Shown: positions 36,707-51,154 of the stretch, piece by piece
Layout: the number at the start of each line of letters is the position of its first letter
Position numbering within the stretch: position 1 is the stretch's first letter
NCBI RefSeq assembly: GCF_024713945.1
Contig: NC_134678.1
Span: forward strand, 1,860,001-1,924,000
Direction of reading: 5' to 3'
DNA from: Dermatophagoides farinae
Lineage: Eukaryota > Arthropoda > Arachnida > Sarcoptiformes > Pyroglyphidae
Length of the DNA: 64,000 nucleotides
The notes under the pieces: generated by a model
The model's input: only the letters and a program-made list of their open reading frames with translations
What the model was told of the DNA's origin: nothing
Databases searched by the model: none
Translations under genes and position numbers: made by a program

Positions 36707-39700
36707 ACACACGTACAAACATAAAATGATGGCTCAATTTTTTCCCCTTCTGTCTCAAGTTATTTAGAATGTTCGAGATGTTTTTTTTAATATATATTTT
36801 GTTTGTTTGTGTAAAATAGAATTTGGAACAAAAAATAAGCTTTTCTGTGTTTTTCGTTTCATTTGTTTTGTCACAAATGTTGCAATATAATGATAGAAAA
36901 ATATGAAAAATCTAAAAATAAAAATTCAATTTAAATTCTTCAATTTAAATTTCACATTAATGGTTGAAAATAGAAAATAAAAAATTAAAAACATTGAACA
37001 TTCGAGAATTATGATTGGTGATATAATTTATATATATATGTTAACTGCACTGTCTATATATTTGTTTATTATTCAATCTATCCACAGTATATTTGTCAAA
37101 AATTGTAAAAAAAAAATTTTCACAAATAGTAGAATCGATTTATTTATTTTGGATTCAAAAAATTTCAATTCAATACTCGCCAGATGGATCCACGAATTTC
37201 CAACACACACACACACACAAACCACACACAGACAAACAAGGTGTATCATGTATTCAATTCATATAATGAAACAACCGACATATAGAGAATTTTCTTTTCT
37301 TTTTTTTTACATTGTGTGCGTTAGATTTTTCTCAATAAAAAAAAAATTTCTTGTATCTTTTGATTATGATTTTTTTTCTGGTGTGTTGTATATTGTATAT
37401 TCTCTCCATTTGTTCTATATGATGGTGATGTTGTTGTTGTTGTCGGTTCTTGTATTTAGATTTGTGTGCCATATTTACGTCACATCATGACGTTATCTTG
37501 ACCGCGAATTTATATATAGATAGAAAAGATGGATAAATACTCCATGTATATATATACATGAATTAAATGAATGATATAGTGTTACGTTTATTTTTATTTA
37601 TTTTTCTTTTTTTCTTTTTTTTTGTTGGTTTATGATGGCGATTGGCATTATACAAGATTTTTTTCTTCTTGCCTTTTTTGTTGGCGGTTGGTTAGTTAGT
37701 TGGTTGATTGGTCGATGGTGGTGGCTCATGTCATATTCAGAATTTTTGTTTTTTTTTCATTGTTTTCGCGCGCTTGATAAAGAATAGAATATTCTGTATA
37801 TCCATATGTAAAAGATATTCGTTCATTCTTCATTTTAATTCTGATTCATTCACAGAATGTAGAATACAAATCTGAATGTGTATGTGAATACGTGAGTGTG
37901 GGGCAGAAAAATTTTTGCAGGTTAAACCATTTTCTTACGTAAAGAACAAGAAAAAAAAGTATATCATTCATGAAAACAGCAACTATCCACGGAATTTTTT
38001 TTTCGATATGCCTTGAATTTTTTTTTCTGTTTTGTTTCGTGGTTAATAAAGAAAACAAATCCAAAAAAAAAAATGCAACAAGAATAATCATCGTCATCAT
38101 CATCACCATCATATTGTGTCCATAATAATGATGATGATGATGATGTTCATTGAAAATATCATTTCGTGATTTACTACGTTATTGTATTGTGATACGTCTG
38201 TATTGTTAATAATAATAGCTAATGTTAATGGACAAAAAAAAACAAAGAAAAACAAAATCAAAATAAACTGTTTGTTTGAATAAACTTGACATTCAACATT
38301 CATCATGTAGAATTTGGTGATATTTCAAAATGTTGATATTTTACAATGTGATTTAATCAAATATAAAAAGACAAAAATAAAAAGATTTGATGAAGAAAAA
38401 TAAACTTGTCATTAAATAATGATATTGTTAAAAGAAAGTAAGAGAGAGAGAGACGGAGACAGAAATCAAATCCAAGATTGGGCGTTAAATCTATAGAATA
38501 AAGAAAAAGGGGAATGAAACAAAACAAAAACAAAAACAAAAACAAAAATCTTGACATGTAATGATGAAATTGAAAACACCAAACATACACACACTTTTGT
38601 TTTGAACTCAGAGTATATAAAAATCGGTCCAAATGAAAAAAAATATGATTCTTAATTGGTAACGTGTGTGAAGAAAAGAATTTTGAGACTTTAAAATTCT
38701 ATGTGAAATAATTTCTCTTATCTCAATATACCTCAATTACAATGTGTTTGTGTGTATAAATCAAAATTCTTTACAACCTTAACATACACATAATAATAAT
38801 AATAATAATCAAAGCAACTATATTGATCAAAAAATATTTTGACTATGACAGCCATAATAAAGAAAATGGAAAACAAAACAAAGATAAGATAACTCAATTC
38901 AATTCAATGATTGATGCCTAACAATATATTAGAAGGTTTCATTTACAGTGCTAAAAAGGTGAGCAATAATTTGATTTCGTTGATGTTGATGTTGTTGTTA
39001 TCCTTCACAACCAAATTTAAAAAAAAAAGTGAAAACACACAAATATCTGAAGTTTGTAAGTGAAATGCTGAAATCATAATTCCTAAATAACAAGAATTTT
39101 AATATAATCTTTCTAATAATATTGCAATAACAACAAATACGAGAAAATGAAAAGAATTTTTTTTTCATTTTTCATAATATTTTCGCACACAAAAAAAAAT
39201 GAAAAATCAAACTAGCGGACGCACTATAGTTGTAATAATGATGATGATTTCAGTTGCTATAGAACCAAAGGAAAAAAAAGCGATATATCGCTTGTTGCGT
39301 CTGTTATCATTGCTGTAAAAATCTACTGAGTTTTTTTTTTTTTTTTTTGATACCGCCATTCATTTTATCGAGGACGCGATGTTGTTTTTGTTGTTGTTGT
39401 TGTTGTTGTTGATGATGATAATGATGATGATGATGTTGATGATTGTCGAAAACTGAGAGAAAACAATTGAAATTTATATAGGGAATAGAAAGAGAGAGAG
39501 AGAGAGAAAGAAAAAAAAAGTTGATGAACAACCATTGATGATGATGGTAGTGGTTCAACTACGAAGATGTCGATGGTGGTAACAACAACAACAACAACAA
39601 CAGGATCGTCAAAAAATATCTTTAGCATTTTTTTTTTTAAAGAGCTGTATGCGTGTGTGTGTGTGTTTATTATGGACAACTTTTTTTTGTTTGTTGTTGC

Positions 39701-42700
39701 CTGCAGTTGTTGATGATGATATTTTTGTTTTTAGAATCAAACCAATTCAGAATTATTATTTGTTGCTCATCATTAGGTTTCTATGAATTGCTCGATGTTT
39801 CTTCGTTTGATTAGTTTTTATTGCGAATTTTTTTTCCTGTTCGTTCACTCTAATTCACTCTATTTTTTTTTTGAATGAAATTTTTTTTTTTTGATGAAAA
39901 AAAAATAATTCAAACAACGCCACGTATACACACACACACACACGCACACACAATAACATTGTGCTGCTCATCGAAAAGGAAGCGAAAAAAAAATTATCAT
40001 CGTTTTTTTTTCATCCCGATACTCTCTGTGTAAGACGACGACGACGACGACGACGACAACTACGACGATAATATCCACGACAACAACATCAACATCAACG
40101 ATTGATTATGACAATGATGATGATGATGGTAATGATGACAACAAAATACATTACATGCCACCAATTCTGATCTGAGCTTAGTTTATATATAAATATATTA
40201 CATCTATCCCGTACAACCGTTTTTATAACACACACACTTTTACACAAAGACAATTCAAGTTCGAATTCGAATTTGATTTCGACCTTTTTTTTCCGTTTCG
40301 GAAATCATTTACAATTTACAATGAAAATTAATCTCTATATATATTTCTCTATTCTTCTCTTTTTTCTAAATTTCATATTTATAGCAATATATTAACCGGC
40401 ATTTATAAGTGAATTTAATTTTCATTCAAATCAAATTATCAATTTGATCATCATCATCATCATCGATTTTGAATGAAATCCGAATGACTAATCATCACCG
40501 TCATCGATCATTGGTCACAAGGTATATAAATGCAAAAAAAAGACAGATTTATATGTTTCACAGAAAAATGTGTGCAAAAAAAAAATCCACCGCTCTATAT
40601 ATCCAAAGTGGTCAATTTATGATAATATCAGTGTTGAGTTATACGTTTGTTTTACCTTATTCAATTTTTATACATTGAAAAACTGAATGAAACAATGTTT
40701 CATTTTTCAAAATACAATTTCAATGAAAATAATTGATGAATTTTTTTTTTGTTCTTTAGTGTAGTTTGGCGTGTCTCAATCAAATCATTTCCTACTGTTT
40801 TGTTGTTGTTGTTGTTGTTGTAGCTGCTGCCAAAGTTTATTATAAAATGTGCATTCACATAAAAACAGGATAAGGATATAGATCTATGCATGCATGCCAG
40901 ACAAACATTTATTTGAAATTGTTTTTTTTTATTTGTAAAATTTGTTTGTGAATGAATCTATATAATAATAAATTATTATTACACTAAAGATATCGGATGT
41001 TTGAATATGAAAAAAAAACAATTGTTAGTATCGGAAATTTTAGCTTTGGATAATTGAATTTTTTTGTTTTGTTTTACCATTTCAAAATCCATGTCGATCA
41101 TGATCATATATTCCAGTTTTTTTTCTGTGAAGCAAAAATAAAAACATTCAACTAATTTCATCATTTAATTTTATCACACATTTTATAGTGTATTGAATCA
41201 ATGGAGCCAAGAATGTGAAAAATATCGCATATACTCAATTTTTACTGTGTGTGTGTGTGTATCTGTGAACTGGACAGCAGCAGCAGCAGCAGCAGGTATG
41301 TATCTTGATTTATTTTTTTTCTTTTACATTCATATTTTGTTCCCTTTTTATTCTATGTGCTGCTATATATATCTTATGGACTCAATCGAATTCCATGTGA
41401 AATAATAAATCCAATAAATCTGATTCAACCACTAATATACAGACGATATATATATATATACGTGTTATATAAAATCATCAACTATCGAATCATCATCATC
41501 ATTACACCTATAGTGTGATCAATGTCTGTACATTAATCGTCAAAATAATCAATTGATGAGAAACGAAAAAAAAAATTGAAATTAGAAATTTGAATCGAAT
41601 ATATGTCATCATCATCATCAAATTGCAACCATAATATTTGAATTGAAAAAAAAACTACAGTGGATTTTTTTCTTCTACTTCTTCATCGTCGTCGATGATC
41701 ATTGATCGATAATCAATCAAGCTAAAAGAAGCTTGAAGAAAAAATACCGATACAAGGACAAATCCTCAGCATTTGATATGTTTTTTTTTCATCACTTTTT
41801 TCATATCTTTATATAATATTTTGTTATCATAAATTGTATATGAATGCATTTGTGACATTGTCAATCGAATAATCATCATCATCACCACTATCTATATCAC
41901 ATAATCATCATCATCATCATCATCGATTATTGCTACGAAAAGAAAAAAAAATTTGTTACTAAGATGATATATTGTCTTTCATTTGACTCATCATCAACAT
42001 CAACAACAATAACAACAACAAAAATAACATAATTGAATTGTATTATTATTACCATTTTTAAAGAATTTGCACTCAGCAAAAAAAGGTAAGATATTTCCGT
42101 TTTTTATTTTTGTATTGTTTTTTTCACTCTCTCTCTCTCTTCGTTTATCTTATAATATCAATATATACTATTGAATGACCATGATTTTTATTCGACCATC
42201 ATCATGATGATGATGGTGATGATGATGCTGACAATGTCGATCTCAACCAAATGAAAAAAAAACAATCTACAGAATTTGGTTTGTTCTAAAAATAGAACAT
42301 CATCATCATGACGTCGCTGTTGATGATGATGCTGATGTTTTTTTTGGAACACTAAGATTCTATTTCTGAAATTGTGTGGCCTAAATTTTTTTTTCATTTT
42401 TTTTTTGATCATTTATTTATCCATCAATTTAATAATAATCATTATCATCATATAATGATATTTTGGATCGATAATTTTGAGTAAAAATATAAATGAAGAA
42501 TTTTATTTGGGGGAAAAAAAACTGTCCAAACTATTATCAATTGGCGCCGAATTTTTTCTTTGTCTTCTGTTGTGCTTTGTTTAGATTCCTATGATATGAT
42601 ATGACGAGAGAGAAATCAGGTGTGCTATTTATAAAGACATGCGTCGAATAAGAATCCATGTGTGTGTGTGTGCGTAAGGAATATATAGCCATTTTCTATG

Positions 42701-43600
42701 GTTCAAAATATTCTGTTGAACTAATAGAATATATGTGAAAAACATGAATCGAAGAAAAAAAAACTGATTCTATTTATAGAAACACACACACACACACGCA
42801 TTTCCAACTATAGTTATACTTTTTTGGATTTTTTTTTTTTTTTTTTGGTTTTGGTTCATCGTCGTCGTCATCATCATCGTTGCAACAACAACAACAACAG
42901 CATCCTATCAATTCAGTTTAGTTTGATGTTGTTTTTGTTGTTGTTGTTGTTGTTGTTGTCGTTTCATTCATTCAGAATTTAATTGCTTGATTCTTTCTTT
43001 TTTTTTTGCCTTCGTCCTTTGTGCTTTGCTTAATTTGCTTTTCTTTTCATTCTTTCTCACTCTCACTATATATGTGTTTGCTGTTTTTTTTTTCGTTGTT
43101 GATACGTTGGAATGACCTAGACTGAAGTACTATTTTAAGGCCAATATATATATATAACCACAAGAAAAAAACTGTTTTACACCGTGTGCAATATAGTAGA
43201 TTTTTTTTCGTTGTTTTTTTTTTGTTTTTGTTTTTGTTGCTGTTGTATATATTTTTGGGTCTCTTTACTATTTTGAAATTCTTGTCTTGTATATGAATTT
43301 TGAAGTGATAGTGAATAGAGTAATGGGTGGCCACATTGTGTGTGTGTGTGAATAAACTACCCCGAAAGCCCAGAACTGTTTCGAACTTGTGACCTACTTT
43401 TTTTCATTCATATTTTCTATCTATCACATACACACACACGCATTGAATTTGTTTTTTTTCATTCATTTGAATTCAAGTGAACAAATATCCTTGGAATCAT
43501 GTTGTCTTTATGCCATACATTCTCACACACTCACATGCATAAATTCTTTTTTGAATCTTTTCATTCTTGGATTCTGATCTGTGTATTGGAATTGTCTGTA
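36008..43600. other. Gene-poor stretch, first half
   Basis: No convincing coding sequence. Long apparent frames translate (CA)n, (ATC)n or poly-T. Contents: GCCATCTAACG motif at 36085-36096, (AC)n at 36421-36438 and 36675-36703, inverted CRE half-sites at 37476-37494, E2F-like TTTCGCGC at 37764-37771, (AAAAAC)n at 38520-38549, (GAG)n/(GA)n at 39487-39507, and (CGA)n at 40035-40058. It may contain non-coding 5' exons of Imp. Confidence 0.5.
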
Positions 43601-44300
43601 CATCTGATGACGTCTTTGATGACGCAAATTACGATTGACCTCTCTTTCTTTTTTTCATTCTTTATTATTCAATCTGCCTGTCTTGTGTTTGTATGCATGT
43701 TTCACCATTGATCGACAAAGAATTTTGTTTTATTCTTTCTTTGGTTTCTACCACAACCAATTGACTGATTTGAACAACAACAACAACAGTAGAAAAAAAT
43801 TAAATTTTTTAAAACAAATAACATGTTTTTATGCCAATCATCAATTTGATCGATCAAATGAATGTTACAATAATTCAATTTATTATTCAAAATTAAAGAA
43901 AATTTAAAAATTCTATTGGAATTATAATAACGAAATTCCTACCTTTTTGGTCGGATAAAAATAGATAATCAATTTATTTTTTGTCATCATTCAATCATTA
44001 AATCAATTTGAACTTATCGATCATTGAATACATACATACAGAAACTTTTTTGTGTTTATTTTGGTTTTTTTTTGATTTTTTTTTTTGTTATTTAGTAAGT
44101 AAAGGGGCAAAATGTAATTGGTGATAATGATAATGGCCAACAGTGTGAAAGCTATTCATTCTATATGGATTGATGGGGAATGCGATGGTCATGAATGACA
44201 CCGAATGACGTCAATAGGTTTCTTTGGTTCTCTTTTAGTTCATTTTTTTTTCTTTCATTTTAGCTCTAGTTTATTTCGAATGACGTCAATCAGTATATGG
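43601..44300. promoter_or_regulatory. Cluster of CRE (CREB/ATF) sites
   Basis: Two copies of the 14-mer CGAATGACGTCAAT at 44202-44215 and 44277-44290, 75 bp apart. Each carries a perfect palindromic CRE TGACGTCA. A third half-consensus TGATGACGTC followed by GATGACGCAAAT lies at about 43604-43632. Motifs are seen; enhancer function is inference. Confidence 0.45.
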
Positions 44301-46250
44301 TACTCATTTCGTTTTTTTTTTCTTTTCGTTATTGATGATGATCATTGAAAATATTGTGTATGGTTGATGATGATGATGATGATGATCATTCTCACACGAC
44401 AACAAATAAATTAGGTTCATTGTGTAAATGCAATACAATTTATAGAATCTAGAATTCTAGAATAATAACACCATCGACACAGTTTTTTTCTCTATCATTC
44501 GATTTTATGGTAGGTGCATGTATGTTACAGAATAGGCTGTGGGCCAATGTTATGGACAAAAAATAACATTACATATGGCGCCATTAAATTTATTTGAATT
44601 TTTTTTTGTTTTATTTTGGATCAAAAAAAACAGCACACATTCATATATATAGCAGATATATGAATGCTGCTGCTAGCAGAAATAGTGGAATTCTTTACAA
44701 GAAAAAAAGCAATGAAAGCATGAAAAGATTTTATGAATGAACGAAAAAAAAAATCCTTGCTATCTATACGTTTATTTGAATCACAAGTGTTTGTGTGTTT
44801 GTGCGCACACACGTTTGACAGGAATATATCATCATCGTTGTAATTTTTTTTTCTCTTTGTGCATTCGTTCAGAAAAATCTTAACCAACCTTTCCTCTATG
44901 TGTGTCTAAAGATATGAAAGAGAGCGAGAGAGAGAGACATACACACGGTTATTTTTTCAATGAAATAACCGAATGATTTTTTTCATTCTGAAAATATATT
45001 CAATGATGATGATGGTTACACATTCAAACATCTCTCTTGTGTGTGTGTGTGTATGTATGTGATGTGCTAGGATTGTGTGTCCATCATTTTTATTTTCTTT
45101 AATTTTCAATGCTACCACCACCATTAGTTATGACCGTTATCATTTTTAACCAGTTTTAAACTTCCAGTTTAGTGATGATCATGATGATGAGAGTATACGG
45201 ATGAGGAATCTACGAGTTTAATAATAATAATAATAATAATAACGATGATGATGATGATGATGACGATTACATTCAAACATTTTATATTTATATATATAAA
45301 CACATACCAAAACAAATGTGAATGGAATTGTGATCAACATTTGATCCTATATATACACACACAGTATATATAGTTAATGCAAGTATTTTGGAACATATCT
45401 TGTGCATGTTCCATGTAAACGTGTGTCTGTGTGTGTTTGTGTTTGAATTCGTGAATGGCTGTACAACAACAGACGCCAAAATATTTATATGACCACGAGA
45501 ATTCAAACCTCGAACATCGAATAAAGAAATCATGATGAATACATACAAACACACACACATACATAAACCATGATGAATTTCTGATTGAAAAATATTTGAA
45601 TGAATGAAATTATTTAATGCCTTTCATCAAAATTAATTTTTTTTTGTTCATCATCATTTACAACTAAAAAATTAATCAATGTTTATCTTTATTTTGTTCT
45701 GTAATATTTTTCCATCCATCTGAATCAATGATTCAACAACAAATATGAAAAATTTCATTTCCAATTCTATTTGACAATTTTTTTTTGTTATTTGATTTGT
45801 GTGTGTGTGTTTGGATTCTGGTAAAGAAAACTGTGTTCTTTTTTCTCTTTATTCAAAATTCTTGATCATCGATATTGATTTTAAACAATATACAAATTCA
45901 ATGCGATCCAGACTGGGCTGAGAAAATAATTCTTGATATTATTGATTGAAACGAATATAAATTCAGCAATTAATCAGCAAGAAAATAAAAATTCTGATAA
46001 TATTTGTTACATTTCACGTTTTTTTGCATTTTTTTCGAAGAATTTACACATCTCATCTTTATTACATCTCTAAATTTACAAGAGATATGAATGAATCTTG
46101 AAATTTTTTTTTCTGATTATTGAATCTCATGAAGATACTGATCACTGCCAAAAATTGATATTGTTTTGCAATAAAAAAAATGAAATAAAATTCATCGAAA
46201 ATTAAAAAAAAACCGATCCGAACCATTTACTCGTCTACAAGTTTAATCAA
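44301..46250. other. Non-coding repeat-rich stretch
   Basis: No supported gene. It has (GAT)n at 44368-44385, (ATA)n at 45220-45241, and AACCAGTTTTAAACT at about 45149, related to the palindrome at 2223. A palindromic ATGGCGCCAT lies at 44575-44584. Confidence 0.5.
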
Positions 46251-46470
46251 GTTTTTACATTCGAAACATAAACGTGTGAGCTTTTTTTATTTAAATTTTC
46301 AAACTTTTCGCGCCATTCAATAATAGAAAGAATTTTTTTTTATTGATTCGAAAATTTTTTTTCACCAATCTACACTGCCGTCTATCGGTTATTGTTCACG
46401 ATAGATTTTGAAGATCCAGATTCTATAAATTGTTTGTTTTTTATATTGATCTGTTTCGGTGTATGTCCAA
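46251..46470. promoter_or_regulatory. Promoter-like island with E2F and CTCF-like motifs
   Basis: TTTTCGCGCC (perfect E2F core TTTCGCGC at 46306-46313) is followed 63 nt later by TGCCGTCTATCGG at 46376-46388. It is flanked by ordinary AT-rich DNA. This could be a distal promoter of the + strand Imp gene, whose coding region starts 4.7 kb downstream. No transcript evidence is available. Confidence 0.35.
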
Positions 46471-49290
46471 AACAGTGTGTGTGTGTGTGTGTGTGTGATA
46501 TTTCACAAAATAATTGGACATAAATTTCAATTGGTGTGTGTGTGTGTGTTTGAAGACAAAGGTATGGTAATTTTAATCATTTATTTTGCTCAAATTTTGA
46601 ATGTTTTTTATCTAATAATAATCTGATTTAATCTAATCGGATTTGAATGAAAATATGATGACATTGTTCAAACAAACAAATTATTTTGCCGATATTTACG
46701 ATTTTTGCTAATTTGTTTGTTTGAATAATAATTTGAATCGATCGATTTAATGTCTTTGTGTATTTATTTTATGTTGTTGTTGTTGTTGCTGCTGCTGTTG
46801 TTGTTGTTGTTTTAGTTATAGTTGTTTCTCACGATTGAAATAAATAGGAAAATAAAAATAAAAAAAAAGAGAAAAACAAAATTCTTCAAATATTTTGCTG
46901 CTAAAAAAAAGTCAATTTTTTTTCCTCTCGAAATAACAAGAAGATGCAATATCAAGATCATGATGATGATTTTGGTTATTTAGTAGAAGAAGAAAAATTT
47001 TTTTTTATCAGAGAAAAAATGTAGAAAACCAGGTAACACCTGAGAAATTGATGTCAAAAGTTCGTTTCTAATGAATATCATCTCTCTCTCTCTCTCTTTT
47101 TCTTTCCCTCACACGAACATAAACATACACCCACCCACACACACACTTACACACACACACTTCAACGAAAAAAAAACTAAGCAATCGAGTTCTGAAAACC
47201 TCTGAATTTTTATAACTGTGATGGCTAATATTATTATTTTTTGTTGAAAGTACGAAAGATTATGGTCTGGTATTTGTGCATGTTGTTTTGTCGGACATTT
47301 GACCGTCGGGTGAAAAGAAAAAAAAATAATATGAGATGAATGAGAAACGAAACGAAACGAAACGAAAAAAAATGTTCATCGTCCTCGATTTTGTCTTATT
47401 AGTCATCTTTGTTGTTGCTGTTTCGGTTGAATTTCTAATTCGAAGAAAAAAAAATATATTTCTTCATGATGATTGTTGATGTGATTGCATTAGGTTTTTT
47501 TTTATCCAATTTCTTCCCCACTGAATAATTTCCATAGTCTGTATCTAGTTTTTTGTTTCTCTCTCTCTCCTTCATTTTGCAATGCCAATCTAATGTCGTC
47601 ATCGTTGTCGGGTTTTTTTTTCTTTTTGCTCAAATATTTTACCTTTAATTTATCTTTTTTTTTCTTCACGGGATTTTACGCGCCAAACTTTTTTTTTTCA
47701 TTAATGCAAAAATTCCATTCATAATTGTCCGGTTAGATCATCATTTTTTTTTTAATTTTTCGATTGATAATAAATGCAAATGATGATGATGATGATGTTG
47801 AATTATGCGACATTGACTCAATGAAGAAAAAAAAATTTTTTTAATGAATGAATCAATGAGTAAGAGTTGAAGATCATCATTTTTATTTCTCTGTTTGTTA
47901 GTCTCTATCTCTGATTAATTCGTAACGATGATGGAAAATAATTTTTTTTTTTGGGTTTTTTTCTTCGTTTCCGGACAGGATTTTCATTTTTTTATGGTTA
48001 ATTATGTTCATGTTTTGATACAATGTGAATGAGGAAAAAAAATAACGAAACAGTAGATGATTGATGATTAGGTTTGTGCCGTAGAATGATTGCCATTTTT
48101 TTTTTGATCATCATTTTTTCATCACAGTTATAAATTTCTTTGGAAGCCAGACAGTTAGAGAGACAAAATTCTTATTTTTTGCTACAATTTATCTTTTTTT
48201 TCCACATACATTTACATGCATAATTCCCAGAAAAAAAAATCATTGAGACTTTTAACCCTTTTATTTTTCTCTCGAACAATTCAAACACATGTTGAAAATA
48301 TCCAAAATGGGAGCTGTTTTTTTAAAGAAAACTTGTGTACGATAGTAGTGTTGATCATAATCCCTGGTTTATTTTATCATTGATGCTGATCATTCATTCA
48401 TTCATTCATTTCATTTTATTTTAGATCATAAATTCATTCGTAAAAAAATTGATCTAAATGATGATGATTGCCGATGGCTATGGTGATTACGGCATTCATA
48501 TATTTAATGATTATGATTCAAGTGCCTTTTTGCAATGATATTTTTATTTGTTCATTCTTTCGTATCAACTTTGTATCAGTTTTTTTTTCTCAATCATCAC
48601 CATTAATGTATACAGGATGATGACCATCATCATCCTGGCCAATAATCATAACGGTAGCTACTTTTGATTAGAAATAAAACCGATCAATTGTTTTTCATAT
48701 GGATTTTTTTTTTATTTTCAACATTTGATTTCTTTGCACTTATGATGTAATGAACATGAAAAAAAAAATTTTGATTCAATTTTTTTTACTTCGTTCATGC
48801 CCCCAAACTATAATCAGCTTACGTGATCACTGATTTATTCAATACCCTATCAGTGTCTTCAAATGTCTGTATTATCTGTATGTTTTTTTTAGTGGCCATC
48901 CATTTGACTATTCAACAGGATGTTGAAAAAAAATTTGAATGAACGAAAGAAAAGAACGACAATTATGATTGGAATTTCCTGTGTGTGTGTATGAATGTAT
49001 GACGTCGATGATGATGATCATGATGAAGATGATGACCGAAATGAATGTGATTAAAACAGTGAAAACATTATAGGTAATCTTTTTTTTGAAAAGAGAAAGA
49101 TTTGAGGGTTATTTTTAAGACCGTTTCATTTATACATTCATTCATCTATCCATCCGTATTGTTGTTACGGATTTTGTTATACATCTCTACCTTTATTTCT
49201 ATCTTTGCTGATTTTATTTTGTCGCTCCTTTGAACATAAACACACACACATAACAAACACACACATATCAATACATTCTTTACATTGTTT
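46471..49290. other. Non-coding stretch
   Basis: (GT)n at 46475-46497, (GTT)n near 46774-46810, (GAAAC)n at 47344-47366, an E2F-like GCGCCAAA at 47680-47687, (CATT)n near 48393-48410. No coding sequence seen. Confidence 0.5.
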
Positions 49291-49425
49291 TAATGGCGTC
49301 TAGCGATAGGCTGCTCTCTACTTCTCGCTCCCTTTCTCTCTCTCTCTCCTTCGACTTGCTGAGTTTAGTTTTCGAGTCTGCATTTCGTTCGTCATCATCT
49401 CATGTTCATATGTTTAGCTCTGTGT
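49291..49425 (+). promoter_or_regulatory. GC-richer island, candidate promoter or 5' exon
   Basis: Begins with GGCGTCTAGCGATAGG and continues with CT-rich and GC-richer sequence (CTTCGACTTGCTGAG, GAGTCTGCATTTCGTTCG) unlike its surroundings. It lies 1.7 kb before the Imp start codon and could hold a transcription start or 5' UTR exon of Imp. An ATG frame starting at 49294 runs into a poly-T tract and is not protein-like. Confidence 0.35.
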
Positions 49426-51154
49426 TTTTTTTTTTTTTTTTTTTTGAAAATATCGGTGATGGAATATCATTTTCAATTATACTTTATGAATGGTGTATTG
49501 CCTGTTTTTTTTATATTCAAGGAAGAAAAAAAACGTTATTCATTGATAAAATACCTTTGAAATATTACTTTGAAACTTAATAGTGACGTTGTTTGTTGAA
49601 CATGGTGGTGATAAAAAACAAAATCGAATAAACTTTTGATTAACTTATATATTCATTCACTTGATGATGAAAAAAAAATTATTTCATTCTCATACACATA
49701 TAATATAAAGTGATGATAATTATTTTGGCCACACAGTTGTCGGACAAGTGAATAATCTGTAAACAAGAAAAAAAAATATTAACCCGGCAGTCAGCCAATC
49801 GTCTAGCCAAAAGTGACATTGCCCTTTTTTCTCTCACTCGTCTCACATGTTTTGTGATTCATTCACCTTTCATCTCTTATTTTTTTTTTTAGTTGAAAAT
49901 CATGCAGAATTCAAAAAAAAAACAAAAATTCATATCGATAAAGTTTATAAATTTTAATTGAAAAATCTACACCATTCATCAATTATTCATGACAATTGAT
50001 TTTGATCGAAAAAAAAATTATTATAATCATTTTTTTCCACTTTGATTTTGGATAAATTTATTACCTGGATAGTTTTTTTGTCGCATACACACACACGCAC
50101 ATCTTGTAATCATCATCATCATTAATAACATTATAAAATTTTTGAAATAATGATGAAATCATGATCATCATTAATGTGTGTTGGTGTTGTTGTTGCCCGA
50201 ATCACTGAATTGATTTTTTTTCTCGTCTTTATCCTTTTCATATATTTTTTCATTATTATTGATTAATGTTGTCGTTAAAATCATCATCATCATCATCTTG
50301 TGATTATGACGATCGATCGATGGCCAATTTTTTTTTGCCGTTATTGTTTTGTGAAATGTTGTTTTCATTATTATTATTATTATAAATCATTTGATGATCA
50401 TTTTTTAACAACTAAAAAAATTGATTTTTTTCTTTTCATTTTTAAATCACAGATTTCCGGTGTTTTTGTGTGTGTGTGTATATATGACACGCGTAAATCA
50501 TTAACCTCTCTGATCATTGAAGAGAAGAATTTATACAGCCAACCAACGAAACGATGATTGTTTCATCATCAAAATTGATTGATTCATCATCATCCATTAT
50601 TGTTATAGTAAACGTTTGTTGAAGAGAAAAAAAATTTTTGAAATCGTTATACATTATACATTATTATTATTATACACACATTCTCATATTATACTTGCTG
50701 TTATTCAATTTGAATCTTTTATTTTTCTATTCTATTATTATTAACATTTACACATATATTTATTCATACAAGCAAAATTAGGAGATATTTTTGAAAAAAA
50801 AACGAAAAAAACAAAACAAAATTCAAATTCAAGCTCGTGCTTATCATTTCATTTCATTATTATTATTGTGTATTCAATTGAGATTATATATATATTTATC
50901 ATTGTTTGTTGGTTTGAATTTATTTTTATTTTTTTTTTGCTCGCTTCTTTTTGTTTTTAATTACAATTTGAGCTTCATATTTACATTCACCACCACAATT
51001 ACTATACTATTATTATTTCATTATTATACACGAAAAATACTTTGATTACATTGATTTTTTTTCACTCTTCATTGATTGATTGATTGATATATACTGCCAT
51101 TATTTAAAATATATAAAACAAAAGTGAAAACAAAAATATTCCAAATCCATCTAA
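49426..51154. other. Region just upstream of Imp, probably intron and 5' UTR
   Basis: AT-rich, with (ATC)n at 50280-50297 and several ATT repeats. The part from about 50590 to 51154 lacks upstream frames of note and may be 5' UTR. No coding sequence supported. Confidence 0.45.

Noticed and set aside
41193-41405. Possible small exon with AACTGGACAG(CAG)n followed by a GTATGT donor
   Set aside because: The frame contains a (GT)n tract and no partner exon could be identified; a (CAG)n run next to GT is easily produced by chance.
43330-43390. tRNA-like B box GTTCGAAAC on the minus strand
   Set aside because: The flanking bases do not form a T-stem, and no A box or acceptor stem could be found.
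49293-49580. Possible short protein starting MASSDRLLSTSRSLSLSLS
   Set aside because: It is driven by a CT repeat and then a poly-T run; better explained as an untranslated promoter or leader region.
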